A DNA stretch of 6,766 nucleotides, taken from Bacteroidota bacterium. Its GTDB lineage: Bacteria > Bacteroidota > Bacteroidia > Bacteroidales > SZUA-534. Each line of letters begins with the position of its first letter. Position 1 is the stretch's first letter. A program made the translations under genes and the position numbers. The notes beneath the pieces were generated by a model, which was not told the DNA's origin, made no database searches, and worked only from the letters and a program-made list of their open reading frames with translations. Positions 1-6,130 of this stretch are shown one piece after another. The DNA lies in the NCBI GenBank assembly GCA_020047835.1, contig JAIFNJ010000042.1, forward strand, positions 1 through 6,766. Direction: 5' to 3'.

Positions 1-141
1 AAAAATTTTAAAGATTTATTGTTGACAATACATCAATTACCCATGCTTGAACAAAAAGAAAAATTGAATAAAAATATTGAAGATTGGCAAGGGGATGCCA
101 TGCAAGTAGATGATATATTGGTTATTGGATTCCAACTTTAA
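1..141 (+). CDS. C-terminal end of a SpoIIE/PP2C-like serine phosphatase (partial, 5' end outside window)
   Basis: Frame 1 is open from the first base to a TAA at 139-141 and gives the last 46 residues of a protein that starts outside the window. The tail has a helix rich in Gln, Glu and Lys followed by W-Q-G-D, then Q-V-D-D-I-L-V-I-G before the stop. This closely resembles the end of Bacteroidota SpoIIE-family phosphatases. There the Asp pair precedes the last beta strand of the PP2C fold and contributes to metal binding. Such proteins dephosphorylate Ser/Thr on partner proteins, often anti-sigma antagonists, and in this phylum they often carry N-terminal TPR or sensor domains, none of which is visible here. 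The assignment rests on a short tail recognised by pattern, so the family is likely but the role is unknown. A strong hairpin follows 23 bp after the stop. Confidence 0.7.
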   Translation, partial: KNFKDLLLTIHQLPMLEQKEKLNKNIEDWQGDAMQVDDILVIGFQL

Positions 142-164
142 CAGTTTTTAATCCCTATAAATTA

Positions 165-200
165 TAAAGAAAGGTAAATCTCATTTTTTACCTTTCTTTA
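165..200 (+). terminator. Strong hairpin terminator after the phosphatase gene
   Basis: A perfect 14-bp inverted repeat (165-178 pairing with 187-200) encloses an 8-base loop. The left arm is TAAAGAAAGGTAAA and the right arm its exact reverse complement. It lies 23 bp after the phosphatase stop and 51 bp before the next start. The T-rich tail after the stem is short (CGTTTCATT), but T-runs lie in the loop and right arm. The arms are A-rich on the left and T-rich on the right, so it reads best as a plus-strand terminator. Confidence 0.75.
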
Positions 201-251
201 CGTTTCATTAAACATGCAAATATTGTTACAAAAAAAATCTACAGTAGAATA

Positions 252-2192
252 ATGGCCAACCTTCAAATAAGTATGCTGCTTTTTTTCACATTGTTTATTT
301 TCCAGCTGGCTCAAGGGCAGCAAAAGTATGCAACTAAGTCAAAAAAATCAATTGAATTCTATGAAAAAGCGATACAATTTTATCAAGAAATGAATTATGA
401 TGAAGCCATAAACAGCCTTAATCTTGCTATTGAAAAGGATATTTTATTTGTGGATGCCTATTTAATGAAAGCCGAGGTTTACCGAACTCAAGAACTTACC
501 GAACTTGAAATTGAAAATTATTTAAAAGCAATTGAAATTGATCCGAACTATTTTGAATATGTGTTTTTTAATTTAGGAGCCGCTTACTATAGCATTGGAG
601 CATATAAACAGAGCGAAATTCAACTACTAAAATTTATTTCAATCTATCAAGGGAAACCGATTACTCTTGCAAAGGCCAACAGTTTGCTAAAAAAAAGTGA
701 GTATGCCCAAAGCTTGGTTGATAATCCAGTACCTTTTGTACCCATTGACTTGGGGCCTTCGGTAAATGATTCCTTAGATCAATATTGGCCATCGTTATCA
801 GTTGATGGCAAAACGCTGGTTTATACCGTAATGTTAGTGGATAGTTCACGCAAAACAATTTTCGGTAATTATGCCCATCAGGAAGATTTTTATATCAGTC
901 GTTTTATTGATGGAGAATGGAAAAAAGGGCAACCGATTGGGCCTCCAATAAACACAATTGCGAATGAAGGGGCGCAGCAAATATCAGCCGACGGCAAAAC
1001 GTTGGTTTTTACCGGTTGCAACCGAAGTGACGGATTCGGCAATTGTGATATCTATTTTTCATTTCTTAAAAATAATGAATGGACTGTTCCGATAAATGGA
1101 GGACCACTCTTAAACAGTTCATTCTCAGAAAAACAACCCGCTTTATCGGCCGATGGAAGAGTACTCTATTTTGCCTCTGATAGACCCGGTGGAATTGGGG
1201 AAATGGATATTTGGTATTCAACGCTTTCAATCGATGGGTATTGGCAACGTCCTAAAAACATGGGAAGAGTTATAAATACTGTTTATGAAGAAGCCTCACC
1301 ATACCTGCATCGCGACAATCATAGCTTTTTTTTTAGTTCCGATGGACATCCCAATCTGGGAAAAAAGGATATTTTTTATTCATTCCGCAATGATTCGAAT
1401 CAATGGGTAAAACCACAAAACATTGGATATCCAATCAATACTTTTCGCGATGAGATTGGTCTGGTGATTGATAACATGGGTAATAAAGCCTATTATTCTT
1501 CGGATATTAATAAATCGTGGGACATTTTCCAATTTGAGTTACCAATTGCTGTTAAACCAAAACCGGTAGCTTATGTTTCAGGTATTGTATCGGATGCCGA
1601 TACTCATCAAAAACTAGCTGCTTTAATTCAATTGCTTGGATTAACAAACCTTGATACATTGGCATTATTGCATGCTGACCAAAACGATGGAAGTTTTATA
1701 ATTTGCTTGCCAGCAGGTGCTTCCTATGCTTTAAATGTGTCACATCCTGGATATTTATACCAATCAATTAACTTCAATTTAGATTCAATTAATACATTCA
1801 ACGAGCCGTTGCTATTGAATATTGAGCTGAATAAAATACATGAAGGGAAATCGGTGATATTGGAAAATATATTTTTTGAAAAGGACTCCTTTAATATACT
1901 GCCTCAATCATATACTGAACTTCAAAAACTTATTGAGTTTATATCAAGCAATCCCAACTTAGTATTTGAAATTGGTGGGCATACCGATGATTCAGGAACA
2001 AACGAATACAACCAGCAATTATCCGAAAAAAGAGCAAAAACAGTATTTGATTATTTGGTTCAAGCACTTAATTCAAATACCAGTTTATCTTTTAAGGGAT
2101 ATGGCGAAACTCAACCTATAGCTCCCAATAATTCAATGGGAAACAAGGCAAAGAATCGAAGAACCGAATTAAAAGTTTTAAAAATAAATTAA
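252..2192 (+). CDS. Exported TPR / five-blade PD40 / CRD / OmpA-domain protein (PorE-like)
   Basis: This is a 646-residue exported envelope protein. Residues 1-22 form a signal peptide with a hydrophobic core (about 8-20) and a likely cut after A-Q-G; there is no lipobox Cys. TPR-like helices occupy about 31-135. Five PD40/WD40-like blades follow at about 178-430, with repeated S-x-D-G-K-T-L-x-[FY] and D-I-[FWY] motifs. A carboxypeptidase-regulatory-like beta domain spans about 440-525. The C-terminal OmpA domain (about 535-645) has G-G-H-T-D-D and L-S-E-K-R-A. Asp579 and Arg594 have the 15-residue spacing of the residues that bind diaminopimelate of peptidoglycan, and N-R-R-T-E-L ends the domain. 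This order is that reported for PorE of Porphyromonas gingivalis, a type IX secretion component tied to peptidoglycan. Similar OmpA proteins are multicopy in this phylum, so orthology is not proven. ATG 252 is the first in-frame start; Met8 is an alternative. No Shine-Dalgarno or convincing promoter is visible upstream. Confidence 0.88.
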   Translation: MANLQISMLLFFTLFIFQLAQGQQKYATKSKKSIEFYEKAIQFYQEMNYDEAINSLNLAIEKDILFVDAYLMKAEVYRTQELTELEIENYLKAIEIDPNYFEYVFFNLGAAYYSIGAYKQSEIQLLKFISIYQGKPITLAKANSLLKKSEYAQSLVDNPVPFVPIDLGPSVNDSLDQYWPSLSVDGKTLVYTVMLVDSSRKTIFGNYAHQEDFYISRFIDGEWKKGQPIGPPINTIANEGAQQISADGKTLVFTGCNRSDGFGNCDIYFSFLKNNEWTVPINGGPLLNSSFSEKQPALSADGRVLYFASDRPGGIGEMDIWYSTLSIDGYWQRPKNMGRVINTVYEEASPYLHRDNHSFFFSSDGHPNLGKKDIFYSFRNDSNQWVKPQNIGYPINTFRDEIGLVIDNMGNKAYYSSDINKSWDIFQFELPIAVKPKPVAYVSGIVSDADTHQKLAALIQLLGLTNLDTLALLHADQNDGSFIICLPAGASYALNVSHPGYLYQSINFNLDSINTFNEPLLLNIELNKIHEGKSVILENIFFEKDSFNILPQSYTELQKLIEFISSNPNLVFEIGGHTDDSGTNEYNQQLSEKRAKTVFDYLVQALNSNTSLSFKGYGETQPIAPNNSMGNKAKNRRTELKVLKIN

Positions 2193-2217
2193 TGGGATTA
2201 GCCCCATTCTTGGTTTT
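2191..2217 (+). terminator. Weak candidate terminator after the OmpA-domain gene
   Basis: AATGGG (2191-2196) pairs with CCCATT (2203-2208) around a 6-base loop, starting inside the TAA stop codon of the OmpA-domain gene. The tail CTTGGTTTT is only moderately T-rich and the stem is just 6 bp. It may attenuate rather than fully stop transcription. Confidence 0.4.
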
Positions 2218-2243
2218 ATCAAGCAGCAAATTTTCTATTTTTG
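2210..2243 (+). promoter_or_regulatory. Candidate Bacteroidota-type promoter for the ROK kinase gene
   Basis: TATTTTTG at 2236-2243 matches the Bacteroidota -7 consensus TAnnTTTG exactly. A TTG at 2210-2212 could be the -33 element, but the 23-base spacer is longer than the usual 19-21. The expected start of transcription, near 2250, would leave a leader of about 27 bases before ATG 2277. An isolated match is easily met by chance in AT-rich DNA; its position in a short intergenic gap raises its value. Confidence 0.45.
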
Positions 2244-2276
2244 TATTGAAAGTAATAAATCATTCATTCAATTACC

Positions 2277-3230
2277 ATGCAAAAGCTTACCATTGGTGTT
2301 GATATAGGAGGTACAAATACCTCTTTTGGTATAGTTAATCGGCAAGGAACGATTCTTTATACTCATACTATTCGAACTCAAACTCATGACAAAGTAGAAG
2401 ATTTTATTTCAGAATTATGCCGCGAGATTAAGTCAGGACTCAATACCATTGCTGAAAAATTTGAGTTGATTGGAATTGGAATTGGTGCGCCCAATGCTAA
2501 TTATTTGAATGGTACTATTGAAGATGCGGCCAATTTGAGATGGAAAGGCAAAATTGAACTTTCTAAATTGGTTAACCAACATCTGAACGCTCCTGTTTTT
2601 GTTACCAACGATGCAAATGCTGCTGCTATTGGCGAAAAGATTTATGGCGGAGCAAAAAACATGAATGATTTTATTGTTATCACGTTAGGTACCGGTTTAG
2701 GAAGTGGAATTGTATCCCACGGAAAATTGCTTTATGGACACGATGGATTTGCTGGTGAACTGGGCCATACCATTGTGGAACCAAATGGCCGTGCATGTGG
2801 TTGCGGGCGCAGCGGTTGCCTTGAAACTTATGTATCAGCAACTGGATTAGTGCGGAGTGTTGCAGAACAATTATCGCAAAGTTTTACTTATAGTGTATTG
2901 CGCGATATACCCTTTAATAAAATTACGTCAAAAGATGTGGCAACTGCCGCCGAAAATGGTGATTTAGTGGCTATTCATGCACTTAAAAAAACAGGAAGAA
3001 TTTTAGGAGAAGCCATTGCAAATATTATAGCCATAACCAGTCCTGAAGCTATTTTCTTATTCGGCGGATTGACCAAAGCCGGAAAAATATTATTGGATGA
3101 GGTAAAATACCATATGGATAAAAATATTCTTTTCGTTTATAAGAATAAAGTAACGCTTCTAATTTCGCAATTACCGGATGATGCTGCCATTTTAGGAGCC
3201 AGCGCTTTAGTGTGGACTGAATTTGAGTAA
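2277..3230 (+). CDS. ROK-family sugar kinase (glucokinase-like)
   Basis: This 317-residue cytoplasmic kinase probably phosphorylates glucose or a related hexose at the 6-hydroxyl with ATP, feeding glycolysis or amino-sugar metabolism. D-I-G-G-T-N at 9-14 is the N-terminal phosphate-binding loop. T-N-D-A-N-A-A-A (110-117) contains the expected catalytic base, Asp112. L-G-T-G-L-G-S-G (137-144) is the second phosphate loop. The ROK signature runs over about 160-187: Glu161 and His164 (sugar and zinc contacts), the zinc cysteines Cys174, Cys176 and Cys181 (C-G-C-x4-C pattern) and sugar-contacting Glu183. L-F-G-G-L (261-265) lies in the adenosine-binding region. Length is typical and no motif is missing. 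There is no N-terminal helix-turn-helix, so it is an enzyme rather than a ROK repressor such as NagC or XylR. No sugar transporter or hydrolase lies beside it, so the substrate (glucose, N-acetylglucosamine or mannose) cannot be settled here. ATG 2277 places the first strand and DIGGTN loop at the normal distance from the start. Confidence 0.92.
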   Translation: MQKLTIGVDIGGTNTSFGIVNRQGTILYTHTIRTQTHDKVEDFISELCREIKSGLNTIAEKFELIGIGIGAPNANYLNGTIEDAANLRWKGKIELSKLVNQHLNAPVFVTNDANAAAIGEKIYGGAKNMNDFIVITLGTGLGSGIVSHGKLLYGHDGFAGELGHTIVEPNGRACGCGRSGCLETYVSATGLVRSVAEQLSQSFTYSVLRDIPFNKITSKDVATAAENGDLVAIHALKKTGRILGEAIANIIAITSPEAIFLFGGLTKAGKILLDEVKYHMDKNILFVYKNKVTLLISQLPDDAAILGASALVWTEFE

Positions 3231-3350
3231 TAAAACATATCCCCTAATTCACTTTAAAATTTAAGCCTTATAAATTCAATAACACCTACTTCATCAATAA
3301 AGAATTAAGTATCTTTCTTATCCGGTTTACATAAATTAATTAAATCAAAA

Positions 3351-3380
3351 TTGTATATTTATCTCATTAAATTTAATTTG
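3351..3380 (+). promoter_or_regulatory. Weak candidate promoter for the sensor kinase gene
   Basis: TTG at 3351-3353 is followed after 19 bases by TTAATTTG (3373-3380), which differs from the Bacteroidota -7 consensus TAnnTTTG at one position. The spacing fits the consensus. The leader to ATG 3443 would be about 55 bases. The 212-bp gap upstream of the kinase is very AT-rich, so chance matches are common; apart from this element I see only a short TTTAC-G-GTAAA palindrome at 3390-3400 and no terminator for the ROK gene. Confidence 0.3.
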
Positions 3381-3442
3381 AATTTACTATTTACGGTAAA
3401 CAAAATTAAAAGGTTAAGGCTGCTCGATTTTGCACTATTAAA

Positions 3443-6028
3443 ATGAACATGAGAAAAACTTTCCTTTTATTATTTTTCATCATAGGGATTTGGAATTACC
3501 ATTTACTTGCTGTTACCGGTAAAGAATATTATCAGGACAGTTTGTTGAATTTAATTGCGAAAGAAAGCAATACCCATCAAAAAATAGACTTGTACCAAAA
3601 ATTGATATTTTTTTTTCAAAAAATTGATGTAAACCAATCTTTGGAATACTGCGACACGGCTATCTCGATTGCACAAAAAAATAACATGACCTATGAATTG
3701 GTTGAAATTCAATTGAAAAAATTGCAATGCTTAACATTAAAAGGCAATACTGCGGATATTTCTCAATTATTATTTGACTTAGAAGGACAGTTAACCAAAA
3801 TTAATAGCCAACTTCTTTGGGGGATGTATTTTTTAGAGAAAAATGCAGTTTTTTTTTCACTGAGAGATTATGCCAGCGCTATGGATAATGCCTTGCGGGC
3901 TGTCACTTTTTTTGAAAAATGTGAGGATACTTTATATCTGGCAAAAACCTACAAAAATATTGGCTCCATATATGACCTAACAGGTAACTATCGGAAAGCA
4001 CTTGAAAGCTATGCAATCTCGCAGGAATATGCACAATTAATAGGAGCCCAGGTTTTACTCAACGACTTGTACAACAACATTGGAGTGGTCTACGATATGT
4101 TAAATGATAATGACAAAGCGTTAGAATATTATTTTAAGGCATTAGAATCAAGTATCAAAAATCCTGATGAAGTGGGAATATCATCAACATTTGGCAATAT
4201 TGCCAGTGTTTTAAATGAGCTGAACCGAAATCAGGAGGCTTTGGTATATTTCAACAAAGCGCTTCAAATTGATTTAAAGAATAATAACAAAACCGGACTG
4301 ATTGTATTGTATTATAATTTGGGCGAATACTATTATTCATTAGGGTATATCGATTCTGCTCAGGTATTTTATAAAAAAGGTATTGCCATTTCGGAGCAAA
4401 TAAATGATCTCTATTCTAAAATGTTTGGATTTGATTACTTGGGAAAACTTTTACTTGAAAAAAATAAAACTGACGAAGCTTTGGCAACCTACCTCAAAAT
4501 TTATAAAAATTCTCACAATAAAGGATTTGTTGAATTAAGAGAAAGGTCTGCCATTCAAATAAGTGAATCGTATATGAGATTGGGTAATTATAAAAAGGCC
4601 TATGAATTTCAGGTAATTGCTTTTCATTTAGCGGATAGTGCCCGCGAAATTAGCAAACAGGAAGAGCTTGACCATTCTGAATTACAGCTGGAATTTAAGA
4701 ATCAGACTAGAAAATATGAGAAGGAAATTGAAACGTATGAATTGACAAAACTTCTGGAAAAAAAGAAGATAGCAAGAGAGCGCTATTTTTTTGTTTTTGT
4801 TATTGCATCTGTTTTTCTACTGGCTGCAATTATATACCGAAGCCTTAAAAACTCCTCGAAATTAAATAAAAAATTGGTTAAACAGAATAAGGAAATTGAA
4901 GAGCAAAAACAATTGGTTGAAATATCGAATATTGAAATTAAAGAGCAATATACATTTACTGAAACTTTGCTAAATACCATTCCTAATCCGGTGTTTTATA
5001 CCGATAAAAACAGTATAATTCTGGGAGGAAATATAGCTTTTGAGGAAATTTCTGGAAAGAAAATGGATGAAATCATTGGAATTAATCTAACTGATTTGAA
5101 CATACGAACCTTTCTTTCTTGCGATACGGCTAAATTGTTTTGCAATCCGGGTAAAGATCTGTTACGAAACGAAGGAACCATGATTTTTAAAGATCAAAAG
5201 GAACATGATGTAATTTGTTACAGAAAAGGAATTGTAAATTCTGAAAACCGCTTAATTGGTACACTTGGAATAATTATTGACATTACTGACATTAGAAAAG
5301 CAGAGCGAAATTTAAAATTTTCGCAAACTAAACTTAAAGAAGCGTTAGCTGCCAAAGATAAATTCTTTAATATTATGGCTCATGATTTAAAGAATCCATT
5401 CAATGCAATTTTGGGTTTAACCAGTTTACTTTCTGATAATTACGAAGACTATTCGCCCGATGAAAGCAAAGAATTTGTACAATTAATCAATCAATCAGCC
5501 AATCAAGTTTATAACTTATTGGAAAATCTATTGGAATGGGCAAGAACGCAATCAGGAACCATTGAAAAATCACCAATAACTTTTCCGGTTAATGATATTA
5601 TAAATGAAAGTTTGAGTCTTTTTAACCATAGTTTAGCTCAAAAAAAATTGCACATTGTATTTGACGCAACAAAAGAATTCTTGGTTTTTGCTGATAAGAA
5701 CATGACCCGCACTATTTTTAGAAATTTACTATCGAATGCCATCAAATATTCAAACCTGGAAGGTATTATCGAAATTATTGTATTGGATGAAAAGAATCAG
5801 GTGCAAATAGCGGTTATGGATACGGGTATTGGAATTAAACCCGAAAATTTGGAACGGATTTTTAAAATTGACCAACATGTTTCTACTTTGGGATCAAACA
5901 ATGAAAAAGGCACCGGTTTGGGTTTAATAATTTGTCAGGAATTTGTTAAACAAAATGGTGGCAAAATAATGGTTCAAAGTGAATATGGAAAAGGCTCCGT
6001 TTTCAAATTTACTTTACCAAGTGTTTGA
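3443..6028 (+). CDS. TPR-PAS sensor histidine kinase with periplasmic sensor region
   Basis: This is an 861-residue inner-membrane sensor kinase. Residues 1-23 form a signal sequence (M-R-K then a Leu/Phe/Ile core). About eight TPR-like helical pairs fill about 45-400, clearest at 165-198, 204-238, 244-278 and 284-318, and should lie in the periplasm. A charged helix (about 403-445) leads to one transmembrane segment (448-465) and then a cytoplasmic coiled coil (about 468-502). A PAS domain covers about 505-617, ending in the usual D-I-T-D-I-R-K-A-E linker. HisKA follows with F-F-N-I-M-A-H-D-L-K-N-P; His647 is the phosphoacceptor, and D-L-K-N (648-651) fits the D-x-x-N phosphatase motif. HATPase_c shows an N box (R-N-L-L-S-N-A, 760-766), G1 (D-T-G-I-G-I, 793-798) and G2 (G-T-G-L-G-L, 823-828). 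All catalytic motifs are intact. No receiver domain is fused and no response regulator lies nearby, so the partner and ligand are unknown. ATG 3443 and ATG 3449 are both possible starts. Confidence 0.92.
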   Translation: MNMRKTFLLLFFIIGIWNYHLLAVTGKEYYQDSLLNLIAKESNTHQKIDLYQKLIFFFQKIDVNQSLEYCDTAISIAQKNNMTYELVEIQLKKLQCLTLKGNTADISQLLFDLEGQLTKINSQLLWGMYFLEKNAVFFSLRDYASAMDNALRAVTFFEKCEDTLYLAKTYKNIGSIYDLTGNYRKALESYAISQEYAQLIGAQVLLNDLYNNIGVVYDMLNDNDKALEYYFKALESSIKNPDEVGISSTFGNIASVLNELNRNQEALVYFNKALQIDLKNNNKTGLIVLYYNLGEYYYSLGYIDSAQVFYKKGIAISEQINDLYSKMFGFDYLGKLLLEKNKTDEALATYLKIYKNSHNKGFVELRERSAIQISESYMRLGNYKKAYEFQVIAFHLADSAREISKQEELDHSELQLEFKNQTRKYEKEIETYELTKLLEKKKIARERYFFVFVIASVFLLAAIIYRSLKNSSKLNKKLVKQNKEIEEQKQLVEISNIEIKEQYTFTETLLNTIPNPVFYTDKNSIILGGNIAFEEISGKKMDEIIGINLTDLNIRTFLSCDTAKLFCNPGKDLLRNEGTMIFKDQKEHDVICYRKGIVNSENRLIGTLGIIIDITDIRKAERNLKFSQTKLKEALAAKDKFFNIMAHDLKNPFNAILGLTSLLSDNYEDYSPDESKEFVQLINQSANQVYNLLENLLEWARTQSGTIEKSPITFPVNDIINESLSLFNHSLAQKKLHIVFDATKEFLVFADKNMTRTIFRNLLSNAIKYSNLEGIIEIIVLDEKNQVQIAVMDTGIGIKPENLERIFKIDQHVSTLGSNNEKGTGLGLIICQEFVKQNGGKIMVQSEYGKGSVFKFTLPSV

Positions 6029-6088
6029 AGATAAAGTATATTTTCCTCGAATAAATTTAATTGAATTGGAAAAAATATAAGGGTTTCT

Positions 6089-6126
6089 AAAATAAAAATC
6101 CGGTTTGAAGGCCGGATTTTTATTTT
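6089..6126. terminator. Bidirectional terminator between the sensor kinase and the CcsA gene
   Basis: A perfect 15-bp inverted repeat (6089-6103 pairing with 6112-6126) surrounds an 8-base loop. The core is ATCCGG / CCGGAT, flanked by A-rich sequence on the left and T-rich on the right, so either strand ends in a GC core followed by a U-rich run. It sits 60 bp after the kinase stop and 4 bp from the stop of the opposing CcsA gene, and can serve both convergent genes. Confidence 0.85.
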
Positions 6127-6130
6127 CATT

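Noticed and set aside
199..206. TACGTTTC as a -7 box for the OmpA-domain gene
   Set aside because: The last base departs from TAnnTTTG, it overlaps the terminator stem, and no TTG is found at the right distance upstream.
661..858. Minus-strand open frame of 65 codons
   Set aside because: It lies wholly inside the strongly supported OmpA-domain gene on the other strand and has no recognisable domain.
3258..3276. Possible hairpin AATTTA / TAAATT after the ROK gene
   Set aside because: The stem has no GC pair and no T-run follows, so it does not qualify as a terminator.
3366..3377. 12-base palindrome ATTAAATTTAAT upstream of the sensor kinase
   Set aside because: Composed only of A and T in a very AT-rich gap; likely chance, and no second copy supports an operator.
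4783..5181. Two minus-strand open frames of 65 and 61 codons
   Set aside because: Both lie antisense to the coiled-coil and PAS parts of the sensor kinase; low-complexity Ser/Phe/Ile-rich translations are typical of antisense shadows.
6038..6079. Imperfect inverted repeat TATATTTTCC / GGAAAAAATATA between the kinase stop and the terminator
   Set aside because: The arms differ by two bases, the loop is about 20 bases and the stem is nearly all A/T; the adjacent perfect hairpin explains termination better.
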